From the NCBI GenBank assembly GCA_046732855.1, contig JBKPNX010000007.1:1-64000 (forward strand): a stretch of 64,000 bases of DNA, read 5' to 3'. Of this stretch, positions 46,999 to 55,401 are shown piece by piece; within the stretch, counting starts at the first letter, position 1, and each line of letters begins with the position of its first letter. The DNA is from JBKPNX01 sp046732855. GTDB lineage: Bacteria > Pseudomonadota > Alphaproteobacteria > Geminicoccales > Geminicoccaceae. The notes below the pieces were generated by a model. The model was not told the origin of the DNA and did no database searches. It saw only the letters and a program-made list of their open reading frames with translations. A program made the position numbers and the translations under genes.

Positions 46999-49410
46999 TC
47001 AGCTGCGCATCCGCGCGCCGCTTGGGTCGAAGAGCAGCTCGGGCGCGAGGCGGGCCGGCCGCGCTTCGCCCAGGATCATGACCGCGAGATCGGCTTCGGC
47101 AGTTGCGGCGGGCTCGACATAGGCCAGCGCGATGCTCGCCCCAACCGTGTGGCCATAGCCGCCCGAGGTGACGAAGCCGACCACCTGCTCGCCAGCGAGC
47201 ACCGGCTCGTCGCCGTAAGCATCGGCATCGGCGGCATCGATCACCAGGGTGACGAGCCGCTGCGCCGGCTCTCCATCGCGCTGCCGCAGCGCCGCGGCGC
47301 GCCCGATGAAGTCGGCTTTCGCGAAATCGACGAAGCGCTCGAGACCGGCCTGCCGCGGCGTATGGTCCGGCGTGTATTCGCGCAGCCAGGCGCCAAAGCT
47401 CTTCTCCAGACGGAGCGAATTCAGGGCGCGGCCGCCGAAGTGCACGAGACTCAGATCCCCTCCGGCGTCAATTAGCGCGTCGTACACCGCGAGCGCATAG
47501 CCGGCATCGACATAGATCTCAAAGCCGAGCTCGCCGGTGAACGAGACGCGCGCGACCAGTGCCGGCGCGCAGCCGATGTCCATGGGGCGGATGCTGAAGA
47601 AAGGGAAGGCCGCGGCCGAGACCTCCTCGTCGGCGACCCGAGCGAGCAGCTCGCGCGACTTCGGCCCGGCGAGCGCAAAGCCAAGCCGCTCGGTCGAGAT
47701 CGGGCGGACCGAGACCCCGTGCTTGGGGAGATGTTCAACGAACCAGCGCTGATGGAAGCGCTCGGCGGCGCCGGAGCCGACGATCATGAAGCGCTCCGAC
47801 CCGAGCTGCGAGACCGTGAGATCGCCCATCAGCCGCCCGCTTGGGCTTAGCATCGGGCCAAGCGCGAGACGGCCTTGCTCCGGCAGCCGGCCGGCGAGTA
47901 GCCGGTCCAGCCATGCCTCGGCCCCCGGGCCTGTGACCTCATGCTTGCCGTAGTTGGCGATCTCGAGAATGCCCACGCCGTCGCGCACCGCCCGGCATTC
48001 CTTGCCCACCGGGTCGTGCGCGTTCGAGCGGCGAAACGTCGGCACTTCCTGCGGCGGGGCGCCGGCGGGAGCGAACCATAGTGCGTGCTCCAGGCCGAAG
48101 GTCGCGCCAAACACCGCGCCCCTGGCCTCGAGGAGGTCATATACCGGCGTCGTGCGCAGCGGCCGGCCTGCCGGCAGCTCCTCGTTCGGGAAGGTGATCG
48201 AAAACCGTCGGCTGTAGTTCTCGCGCACCTTGGCGTTGGTGTAGGCCCGGGTGGCGAAGTCGCCAAAGCGCGCCACGTCCATGGCGAACACGTCCATGCC
48301 GGGGTCGCCGTTCGCGATCCAGTTGGCAAGCGTGAGGCCCACGCCGCCCCCCTGCGAGAAACCGGCCATCACGCCGCACGCGACATAGAAATTGCGCAGG
48401 CCCGGCACCGACCCGACCAGCGGATTGCCGTCCGGGGCGAAGGTGAAGGGGCCGTTGATCACGCGCTTGATGCCGGCGCGGCCGACCGCCGGGAAGTGCC
48501 GGAACGCGAGCTCCAGGCTGGGCGCGATCCGGTCCAGGTCGGGCTCGAGCAGCTCGTGGCTGAAATCGGCGGGCGTGGTGTGCTCGGCCCAGGGCCGGCA
48601 GTCCTTTTCGTAGGTGCCGAGCAGCAGGCCCTTGCCTTCCTGGCGCAGATAGATCTCGGCCTCGAAGTCGATGCAGTGCGGCAACTCGCCCGGGTGCGCC
48701 AGCACATCCGGCACGTCCTCGGTGACGAGGTAGTGGTGCGCCATGGCGAGCACCGGCAGCTCGAGCCCGACCAGGCGGCCGACCTCGCGCGCCCAGAGCC
48801 CGCCGGCGTTGACCACAGCATCGGCCTTGATGGTGCCCGCGGGCGTGCTCACGCGCCAGCCGCCGTCCACCTGCGGCTGTAACTCGATGACCGGCGTCTT
48901 GCGATAAATCTCCGCGCCGCCCAGGCGCGCCGCCTTGGCGTAGGCATGGGTGACGCCGGCGGGATCGACGTGGCCCTCATACGGGTCGAACAGGGCGCCG
49001 ACGAACTGCCCCGCCTCGATCAGCGGATGCCGCCGCTTCGCCTCTTCGATCGAGATGAACTCGCTGTCCAGGCCGAGCACCTTGCCGCGTCCGTGCGCGG
49101 CTTTGAGGAAGTCCAGACGCTCGGGCGTGCCCGCGAGCATGATTCCGCCGGTCAGGTGGATGCCGCAGGACTGGCCCGAGATGTCCTCGATCTCGCGGTA
49201 CAGGCGGATGGTATAGTCCTGCAGCTTGGCGACGTTGGGGTCGCTGTTGAGCGTGTGCATGCCGCCCGCGGCGTGCCAGCTGGAGCCCGAGGTCAGCTCG
49301 TCGCGCTCGAGCAGCACGACGTCGCTCCAACCGAGTTTGGTCAGGTGATAGAGCACGCTGCACCCGACTACGCCGCCGCCGATCACCGCGACCCGAACGT
49401 GCGTCTTCAT
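46999..49410 (-). CDS. FAD-dependent dehydrogenase with GcvT domain (dimethylglycine/sarcosine dehydrogenase-like)
   Basis: The 803-residue protein has an N-terminal DAO-type FAD domain (VAVIGGGVVGCSVLYHL at 6-22, SSWHAAGG for covalent or close flavin contact). An FAO_M linker domain follows (about 375-430), then a GcvT aminomethyltransferase domain (about 435-690) and a GcvT_C barrel (about 700-795). Such enzymes oxidise N-methylated glycine derivatives and pass the one-carbon unit to tetrahydrofolate. The exact substrate (dimethylglycine, sarcosine or another methylamine) is not resolvable. It is a single-gene unit on the minus strand. Confidence 0.88.
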   Translation of the reverse strand: MKTHVRVAVIGGGVVGCSVLYHLTKLGWSDVVLLERDELTSGSSWHAAGGMHTLNSDPNVAKLQDYTIRLYREIEDISGQSCGIHLTGGIMLAGTPERLDFLKAAHGRGKVLGLDSEFISIEEAKRRHPLIEAGQFVGALFDPYEGHVDPAGVTHAYAKAARLGGAEIYRKTPVIELQPQVDGGWRVSTPAGTIKADAVVNAGGLWAREVGRLVGLELPVLAMAHHYLVTEDVPDVLAHPGELPHCIDFEAEIYLRQEGKGLLLGTYEKDCRPWAEHTTPADFSHELLEPDLDRIAPSLELAFRHFPAVGRAGIKRVINGPFTFAPDGNPLVGSVPGLRNFYVACGVMAGFSQGGGVGLTLANWIANGDPGMDVFAMDVARFGDFATRAYTNAKVRENYSRRFSITFPNEELPAGRPLRTTPVYDLLEARGAVFGATFGLEHALWFAPAGAPPQEVPTFRRSNAHDPVGKECRAVRDGVGILEIANYGKHEVTGPGAEAWLDRLLAGRLPEQGRLALGPMLSPSGRLMGDLTVSQLGSERFMIVGSGAAERFHQRWFVEHLPKHGVSVRPISTERLGFALAGPKSRELLARVADEEVSAAAFPFFSIRPMDIGCAPALVARVSFTGELGFEIYVDAGYALAVYDALIDAGGDLSLVHFGGRALNSLRLEKSFGAWLREYTPDHTPRQAGLERFVDFAKADFIGRAAALRQRDGEPAQRLVTLVIDAADADAYGDEPVLAGEQVVGFVTSGGYGHTVGASIALAYVEPAATAEADLAVMILGEARPARLAPELLFDPSGARMRS

Positions 49411-49750
49411 GCGCCAGCCCTCCCCGCGCGCCGCCTGCGCCGTGCGAGCGTAACATGGCTCGTTCGGGTGACCGAGCGCGCAATCGCCGGCCGCGGATCT
49501 CAGGCTGCTCCGATGCTGCGAGAGCCGGTGATTACATGGCGCTCGCGCGCCAGGTTCGGTTGCTCGCGCCTCTGTGCGAGTTCATGCCTGGCCGTCGCCC
49601 AGCTCATTATGCCGAACGCCAATCCTCCGTCACGGCCGGAACGCGGTGTGGCAACTCCCTTGCACGCGGTCCCGGTTTCGGTGTACGCGCTCCTCCTTCC
49701 GGCGCTGGTACCAGCTAGCTCCGCCCCGGCCGCAGAAAGCGACACACCCC
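49411..49750. other. Divergent intergenic region
   Basis: These 340 bases separate two divergently transcribed genes, and both promoters should lie here. Short frames are present but none is supported. A GGAAC at about 49638 lacks a matching -10 at the right distance, so it is not annotated as a stress promoter. Confidence 0.4.
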
Positions 49751-50257
49751 ATGCCCCTCTCGATGTATCAAGCCGCGGTTCCCGCCTTCCTCCAGATGTT
49801 GAACAGCCTGTCCGCGATTCTGGACAAAGCCGAGGCGCACGCCGCGGAGCGCAAGATCGACCCCGCGGTCCTGCTCCAGTATCGCCTCGCGCCCGACATG
49901 TTCCCGCTCACCCGGCAGGTTCAGATCGCGACCGATCACGCCAAGGGCTGCTGCGCGCGGCTCGCCGGGGTCGACGTGCCGAAATACGCCGACGACGAGG
50001 CCACCTTCGCCGATCTCAAGGCCCGCATCGCCCGGACGGTGGAGTTCGTGCGCGGCTTCCGTCCCGAGGACATCGACGGCTCGGAGGACCGCGACCTCAC
50101 CATCACCGCGGGCAGCCGGCAGCTGCAGTTCAAGGGCCAGCAGTACCTGCTGCACTTCGCGCTACCCAACTTCTACTTCCACGCCACCACCGCCTACGCG
50201 ATTGTGCGCCACTGCGGCGTGCCGATCGGCAAGCGCGACTTCCTGGGTGCGCTCTGA
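49751..50257 (+). CDS. DUF1993 family protein
   Basis: The 168-residue protein matches the DUF1993 family, DinB-like four-helix proteins: MYQAAVPAFLQMLNSLSAILDKAE at the start, YRLAPDMFPLTRQVQIATDHAKGC in the middle, then LPNFYFHATTAYAIVRHCGVPIGKRDFLG at the end, with His residues positioned as in DinB/YfiT metal sites. Function is unknown; DinB-fold relatives use bacillithiol or mycothiol, and here a glutathione-linked role is only a possibility. ATG 49751 is chosen because it begins exactly at the family N-terminus; the open frame upstream has no similarity. Confidence 0.88.
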   Translation: MPLSMYQAAVPAFLQMLNSLSAILDKAEAHAAERKIDPAVLLQYRLAPDMFPLTRQVQIATDHAKGCCARLAGVDVPKYADDEATFADLKARIARTVEFVRGFRPEDIDGSEDRDLTITAGSRQLQFKGQQYLLHFALPNFYFHATTAYAIVRHCGVPIGKRDFLGAL

Positions 50258-50361
50258 CGCGCCCGAGGATCTGTCCAGCATGTCGGCATGGTCGGGACGA
50301 ATACGCGTCCGGCCGCGCGGCTTCGGTCGCATCTCGCGACTAGGACTGCGCCGGACCTCTC

Positions 50362-51039
50362 TCAATCGGCCGCGAAGCAGTAGAATAGGCCGTCGCCGCC
50401 GGTGCCACGCAGCGCCTCCTGGCTGCAGCCACCGCGGGTCGGGTGCGACGAGTTCCAGGATTTGGCCGGCGCGTCGTCCCGTAGCCCCCGGCGATCGTGA
50501 TGGCCGACCATGGCGGCACCTTCTGTTCCGCTCTTGGTCCAGTTGCCGCAGGTTCGGTCCTCCGCTGTCGCGAAGGCGGTGCCGTCCGGCTGGGAGCCCG
50601 TGAGAATGTCGTGCCGGTTCGGCGTGTCGCCGCGGCCGTTGACGACCTCACCTCGTTCGGTAAGTGCGGTCTCCTTGTTGAGGTTGTTGTCGCCGTGCAG
50701 CTGGTCGAGATCGCGTGCGATCACCACGCCATCGACATTCTGCCACGGTCCCTGCCCGATCCGGTCGCGCGCGTTGGTTGCCGGCTCCCCGCCCGACGCC
50801 TGCGCGCTGAGGTAAGCGCGCCATGTCCGCCCGCCGGCCCCGACCGCCTCGGCCAGCTGCTGGCAATGGCGGTCGGCGCCTGCCAGGCCCCCGAGATCGG
50901 CGCCGTTGCCGGGACCGACGCTGGTCAGGAAAAAGGTCGTCTCGCCTGCGTCGCCCTGTTGCGCCTGTGCACCGGCGCCGGGACCAAGCGAAAGCGCTGC
51001 CGTCGCGGCCAGCAGCGACCACCGCGTCATGTTGTTCAT
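50362..51039 (-). CDS. Secreted lectin-like (DUF1554-like) protein
   Basis: ATG 51039 is preceded by GGAGG at the right spacing and opens a 225-residue protein with a signal peptide (LLAATAALSLGPGAGAQAQQ). The mature part starts FFLTSVGPGNGADLGGLAGADRHCQQLA, the pattern of the DUF1554/endostatin-like C-type-lectin fold (LGGLAGAD..C). It has conserved Trp and Cys residues further on (TCGNWTKSG, SWNSSHPTRGGCSQ, LFYCFA) that would make two disulfides. Family members are exported proteins of unknown ligand. It stands alone between convergent and same-strand neighbours. Confidence 0.75.
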   Translation of the reverse strand: MNNMTRWSLLAATAALSLGPGAGAQAQQGDAGETTFFLTSVGPGNGADLGGLAGADRHCQQLAEAVGAGGRTWRAYLSAQASGGEPATNARDRIGQGPWQNVDGVVIARDLDQLHGDNNLNKETALTERGEVVNGRGDTPNRHDILTGSQPDGTAFATAEDRTCGNWTKSGTEGAAMVGHHDRRGLRDDAPAKSWNSSHPTRGGCSQEALRGTGGDGLFYCFAAD

Positions 51040-51250
51040 GTCAGTCCTCCCGTTCAACGGCCGTGTCCCATCGACCTTAATGGGGTGCGACTCCATATAG
51101 TCAGTCCTGGGTTATCGCCCGCCGAGGTTCCGGCTCGATTCGTCAAGCGCGCACCCTCGACCGCAGGACCGTTGGGTTTGGTCGGTCCAGGACATGTAAG
51201 CCGGCCGGACCGACGCCCGAAGGCCTCGTCGCTTTCGGCGGGGGCCCCGG

Positions 51251-52621
51251 CTACGCCACTTTGGGCAGATGCGCCAGTGCGGCCTGGAGGTCGGCCTCCG
51301 CGTAACTCTGGTCGGTCAGCTTGCCGGCGAAGTAGTCTGCGTAGGCCTGCATGTCGAAGTGGCCGTGGCCGCACAGATTGAACAGGATCACGCGTGGCTC
51401 GCCGGCTTCCTTGGCCTTCAGCGCCTCGTCGATTGCGCCCTTGACCGCATGGTTCGCCTCGGGCGCGGGCACGACGCCTTCGATCCGCGCGAAGTCGACC
51501 CCGGCCTTGAAGCATTCGACCTGATGATACGCGACCGCTTCGATCAGGCCGAGGTTCAAAAGATGGCTGACCATGGGCGCCATGCCGTGGTAGCGCAGGC
51601 CGCCCGCGTGGAAGCCGGGCGGGATGAACTCGGAGCCGAGCGTGTGCATCTTGACCAGCAGCGTCAGATGCCCGGTGTCGCCGAAGTCGTACGCGTAGCG
51701 GCCGCGGGTCAGCGACGGGCAGGCGGCCGGCTCGCATGCGACCACGCGTATCTTCCGGCCGCCTCGCTGCATCGCGCCCATGAACGGGAAGGCGATGCCG
51801 GCGAAATTCGAGCCGCCGCCGGTGCAGCCGACCACGACGTCCGGATAGTCGCCGGTCTGTTCGAGCTGCGCCAGCGCCTCCTGGCCGATCACCGTCTGGT
51901 GGAGCAGCACGTGGTTGAGCACGCTGCCGAGCGCGTAATGGGTGTCGTCGCGCTTGGCCGCCATCTCGACCGCCTCGGAAATCGCGATGCCGAGCGAGCC
52001 GGTGCTGTCCGGATGCTCGGCGAGGATCTTGCGTCCGGCCTCGGTCTCGTGTGAGGGCGACGCGACGCAGCGCGCGCCGTAGCTCTCCATCAGCGCGCGC
52101 CGATACGGCTTCTGATCGAAGCTGACCCGCACCATGTAGACGTCGACCTGCAGGCCGAACAGGCTGCCGGCCAGCGCCAGCGCCGAGCCCCACTGCCCGG
52201 CGCCGGTCTCGGTCGCGATGCGCGTGATGCCTTCCTCTTTGTTGTAGTAGGCCTGGGCGACCGCGGTGTTCGGCTTGTGGCTGCCCGCGGGGCTGACGCC
52301 CTCATATTTATAGTAGATCCGGGCGGGGGTATCGAGGAAGCGCTCCAGCCGGCGCGCGCGATGGAGCGGCGTCGGCCGCCACAGCCGGTAGACGTCGCGC
52401 ACCGCATCGGGGATCGCGATCGTGCGCTCCTGGCTGACCTCCTGGCCGATCAGCGCCATCGGGAACAAGGAGGCGAGAGCGTCCGGCCCGATCGGCTGCA
52501 GCGTGCCGGGGTGCAGCGGCGGCGGAGGCGGCGAGGGCAGGTCGGCGGCCAGATTGTACCAGTGGGTCGGGATCTGGTCTTCGCCGAGCGTGTACTTGAG
52601 CCTGCTCTGATCGGCCGCCAT
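51251..52621 (-). CDS. TrpB2-type tryptophan synthase beta-like protein
   Basis: The 456-residue PLP enzyme is of the TrpB2 class: long N-terminal extension (THWYNLAADLP, PPPLHPGT), RPTPLHRARRLERFL, the Schiff-base lysine in PAGSHKPNTAVAQAYYN, ETGAGQWGSALA, and the phosphate loop GCTGGGSNFAG. It ends in LFNLCGHGHFDM. TrpB2 proteins make tryptophan from indole and serine without needing TrpA or act as indole-salvage or O-phosphoserine-using enzymes. No trpA is nearby. ATG 52621 is chosen because GGGAGG lies five bases before it, 11 codons inside the longest open frame. Confidence 0.9.
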   Translation of the reverse strand: MAADQSRLKYTLGEDQIPTHWYNLAADLPSPPPPPLHPGTLQPIGPDALASLFPMALIGQEVSQERTIAIPDAVRDVYRLWRPTPLHRARRLERFLDTPARIYYKYEGVSPAGSHKPNTAVAQAYYNKEEGITRIATETGAGQWGSALALAGSLFGLQVDVYMVRVSFDQKPYRRALMESYGARCVASPSHETEAGRKILAEHPDSTGSLGIAISEAVEMAAKRDDTHYALGSVLNHVLLHQTVIGQEALAQLEQTGDYPDVVVGCTGGGSNFAGIAFPFMGAMQRGGRKIRVVACEPAACPSLTRGRYAYDFGDTGHLTLLVKMHTLGSEFIPPGFHAGGLRYHGMAPMVSHLLNLGLIEAVAYHQVECFKAGVDFARIEGVVPAPEANHAVKGAIDEALKAKEAGEPRVILFNLCGHGHFDMQAYADYFAGKLTDQSYAEADLQAALAHLPKVA

Positions 52622-52728
52622 GTCGCCTCCCGATTTTCTTGTACCGCGGTTCACGGGCCACTCGGCAGCCTAGTGCGTCGGCGCGTCCACTGGCAAGCCG
52701 CTCGCCGCGGTGATTACCGGGCCAGCGC

Positions 52729-53394
52729 TCAGGTGGCCGTGGCCATCGCTCGAAAGGTCAGATTGATCCGCGGCGCGATTGGACGGCTGGTCTTCGGCAC
52801 CTGATGCAGCCAATGGTGCTGCGTGGCCCCGGCCATGACCAGGCACGAACCCGCTGGCAAATCCAGCGCGACGCGCGCCTCGCGCTCGCGGTGCTTCATT
52901 CGGAAGCGCCGGGTGGCGCCCAGCGAGACGCTCGCGATCACGGGATTGCGGCCGAGGCCCGGCTCGTTGTCGGCATGCCACGACACGCTGTCGCGCCCGT
53001 CGCGATAGAGGTTGAGCAGCACGCTGTTGAACGCCTGGCCGGCGCACGCCTCGGCCACGGCCTTAATCTCGAGCAGCGGCGGGTTCCACGGCGCGGGCGT
53101 CATCTCGATGCCGCTGTACACGTAGCCGGCCGCGCCATGCCAGGCGGTCAGGCGGGGGATCGGGACGCGCCGGCCCATGAGCGTCGCGATCTCCTGGCGC
53201 CAGGGCGTGAGCGCTATCAGCTGGTTGAACAGACGCGCGGCGTCGGCCGCCCCGACCGCGTCCTCGCACAGCCAGACGATCCCGTCGTACGGCAGAAGGC
53301 TCGGCGCCGCGGCCGGGTCACGGAGTGCGGAAGATGCGATCGCCCTGCTCGTCAATGATCTGCTGCGCCTTGGTGATCGAGAAGGCGATGGCAT
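52729..53394 (-). CDS. AlkB-like 2-oxoglutarate/Fe(II)-dependent dioxygenase
   Basis: AlkB enzymes remove alkyl lesions from DNA or RNA by oxidative demethylation. The product has the iron ligands in SWHADNEPGLG (HxD) and the distal His in TQHHWLHQVPK, the 2-oxoglutarate Arg in PRINLTFR, and substrate-loop motifs LLNLYRDGRDSV and SLGATRRFRMKH. It is closest to the ALKBH2/3-like short group. The nominal start ATG 53394 overlaps the HlyU gene by 77 bases and the first 35 residues do not look conserved, so a later non-ATG start near 53300 is likely. Confidence 0.85.
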   Translation of the reverse strand: MPSPSRSPRRSRSLTSRAIASSALRDPAAAPSLLPYDGIVWLCEDAVGAADAARLFNQLIALTPWRQEIATLMGRRVPIPRLTAWHGAAGYVYSGIEMTPAPWNPPLLEIKAVAEACAGQAFNSVLLNLYRDGRDSVSWHADNEPGLGRNPVIASVSLGATRRFRMKHREREARVALDLPAGSCLVMAGATQHHWLHQVPKTSRPIAPRINLTFRAMATAT

Positions 53395-53611
53395 CGTCCC
53401 TGTTCATGTGGGTGTCGACGCGGACGAACCGATGCTCCTTCACGCCGTCGGAGAAGGCCTTGCTGATCACGCCCGCGGTGTTCCACCCGGACGCCTGACG
53501 CTCTGGCGCCGGCGTGATCTGGTAGCCATTGTAGTCGACCGGCTGGGCGGCTTTGCCCGTGGACTCTTTGCCGCCGCCGAACAGACTGCGCAGCGCATCC
53601 ATCAGGCCCAT
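53318..53611 (-). CDS. HlyU family protein
   Basis: The 97-residue protein has the HlyU-family core: a hydrophobic start (MGLMDALRSLFGGGK), VDYNGYQITPAPERQASGWNTAGVISK, KEHRFVRVDTHMNRDDAIAFSITKAQQIIDEQGDRIF. Despite the name, which comes from an unrelated Vibrio haemolysin activator, these are small proteins of unknown role in alphaproteobacteria. ATG 53611 is chosen because GGAGG precedes it and because it gives the family N-terminus. It lies directly upstream of and overlapping the alkB-like gene, so the two are probably co-expressed. Confidence 0.87.
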   Translation of the reverse strand: MGLMDALRSLFGGGKESTGKAAQPVDYNGYQITPAPERQASGWNTAGVISKAFSDGVKEHRFVRVDTHMNRDDAIAFSITKAQQIIDEQGDRIFRTP

Positions 53612-53838
53612 GCGCGCCTCCATTCCCGCAACTGGCGCGTGGCTCCTCCGACCACGCGGCCACCTCGCCTGCAACCGCCATCGGTCGCGTTGCGCGTCGA
53701 TTTTACCGCTTGGGCGACGGCCTGCCTAGCGGCACGGCCTCAGTTCGCGCGTCTGTTCGAGCCGACCGAGGGGGGAGGATGATGGGCCGCCCAGCGAAGA
53801 CGCCCGGTGCAACGGGCGGCCAGGCTATGACCGCGCGC

Positions 53839-54480
53839 TCACTTCGTGCCGTACAGCCGGTCGCCGGCGTCGCCGAGCCCCGGCACGATGTAACCGTGAT
53901 CGTTCAAACGCTTGTCGATCGCCGCGGTGAAGATCGGCACGTCCGGGTGGATGCCATGCAGCTGGGCGATGCCCTCGGGCGCGGCGAGCAGGCACACGAG
54001 CTTGATCTGCTGCGCGCCGTCCTCCTTCAGCCTGCTGATCGCGGCGACGGCTGAATTGCCGGTCGCCAGCATCGGATCGACCACGATCACCAAGCGCTCC
54101 TGCAAGTCCTCGGGCACCTTGTAATAATACTCGATGGCGACCAGGGTCTCCGGATCGCGGTAGATGCCGATGTGCCCGACCCGGGCCGAGGGCACCAGAT
54201 CGAGCATGCCCTGGACCAGTCCCTCGCCGGCGCGCAGAATCGAGACGACGCAGAGCTTCTTGCCGGCGAGCGTGGGCGCGGCCATCTCGGCGAGCGGCGT
54301 GTCGATCGGCGTCGTCGTGACCGGCAGATCGCGCGTCACCTCGTAGGCGAGCAGCAGCGCGATCTCGCGCGCGAGCTGGCGGAACTGCACCACCGCGGTG
54401 TCGCGCTTACGCATCAGGGTGAGCTTGTGCTGGACCAGCGGATGGTCGATCACGATCACGTTGTCGGCCCTGGCGTCCAT
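53839..54480 (-). CDS. upp: Uracil phosphoribosyltransferase
   Basis: Upp makes UMP from uracil and PRPP for pyrimidine salvage. The 213-residue product has DHPLVQHKLTLMRKRDT, the ILRAGEGLVQGMLDLVPSARVGHIGIYRD segment, the PRPP-binding VVDPMLATGNSA (near 130) and the uracil-binding YIVPGLGDAGDRLYGT ending. Length and motif order are those of the family. It is a single-gene unit divergent from the DsrE-like gene. Confidence 0.97.
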   Translation of the reverse strand: MDARADNVIVIDHPLVQHKLTLMRKRDTAVVQFRQLAREIALLLAYEVTRDLPVTTTPIDTPLAEMAAPTLAGKKLCVVSILRAGEGLVQGMLDLVPSARVGHIGIYRDPETLVAIEYYYKVPEDLQERLVIVVDPMLATGNSAVAAISRLKEDGAQQIKLVCLLAAPEGIAQLHGIHPDVPIFTAAIDKRLNDHGYIVPGLGDAGDRLYGTK

Positions 54481-54734
54481 GCTGCATCCTCGCTCCTGGC
54501 CGCATCAGCTTAGCAGAGGCGCCGCCGCGCAGCTACGGTTGCGCGCATCCGCCACCGGCTGCACAACCGAGTGGTGCCACGCCGAGCCGGACGGACGCCG
54601 GAGATCGCCGCAGCTGGCCAGCCGAGCCGTCGCGCGGTTTTTCACGGCAGCGGCTTGCTGGTATCCTGGCGGCGGATCGGAGGACTCCGCCGTCCAGGTC
54701 GCGGCGGTCCTCGCCCGGAGCTGAGGCGCCATAC

Positions 54735-55112
54735 ATGCCCAAGCGGCTGTTCATCGTCCTGGTCAACACCGACGCGCGCAACCCCGAGGAGCTGGCCGCG
54801 CCGTTCCAGCATGCCGCGGCGGCCGCCGCGATGGACTACGAGGTCGACGTCGTGTGCACCGCCACGGCCGGCAAGCTAATGCGCAAAGACGTCGCCGCAG
54901 CGCTGTTCGTGAAGCCGGGAGCCGAGATGTCGGTGCACGACTGGATCCGGCAGGCGCACGGGCTGGGCGCGCGCTTTTGGGCGTGCCCCGCCAACCTCGA
55001 GCTATTTGACATGACCGAGGCCGACCTGATCCCCGAGTGCAGCGGGCTGATGGGGGCGGCGACGATGCTGCGCCAGCTCATGGAGGACGACTGCCGGGTC
55101 CTGACCTATTGA
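54735..55112 (+). CDS. DsrE/DsrF-like family protein
   Basis: The 125-residue protein has a DsrE-like fold pattern: a KRLFIVLVNTDARNPEEL first strand and loop, repeated alpha/beta units, and a mid-chain FWACPANLELFDMTEADLIPECSGLMGAAT with cysteines in the position used by sulfur-carrier relatives. DsrE-like proteins bind or move persulfides, or are small sulfur-independent regulators. No dsr, tus or sulfur-oxidation genes are near, so a sulfur role is not supported by context. Confidence 0.82.
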   Translation: MPKRLFIVLVNTDARNPEELAAPFQHAAAAAAMDYEVDVVCTATAGKLMRKDVAAALFVKPGAEMSVHDWIRQAHGLGARFWACPANLELFDMTEADLIPECSGLMGAATMLRQLMEDDCRVLTY

Positions 55113-55401
55113 GGCGTGGCAGGGACAGGGATTGCGATGGGTCGTGGGGCCCCGCTTTCCCCCGAGCATCTCCGGCACGACCCTCGGCAGGCCTGATGCA
55201 TGACACCCTCGCCGGCGATTTCGCAGACACTCACGTTTCGCCGCCGGCTCGCGCGGAGGGAGTTTCAGCTTTGCCGCTCTCACGCCTTTTTGGTAAGCTT
55301 CCGTAAGTTGAGGCGCTTGGGGCGGCTCGCGCTATTGCTGCGGTACTTCTCGAGCGGCCGGCGCTTCGCGATTTGGGTCCTCGGCAGAACTGGAGGTCGT
55401 C

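Noticed and set aside
49630..49665. An EcfG-type promoter upstream of the DUF1993 gene
   Set aside because: GGAAC is present, but the position 16-17 bases later reads CTTG rather than CGTT.
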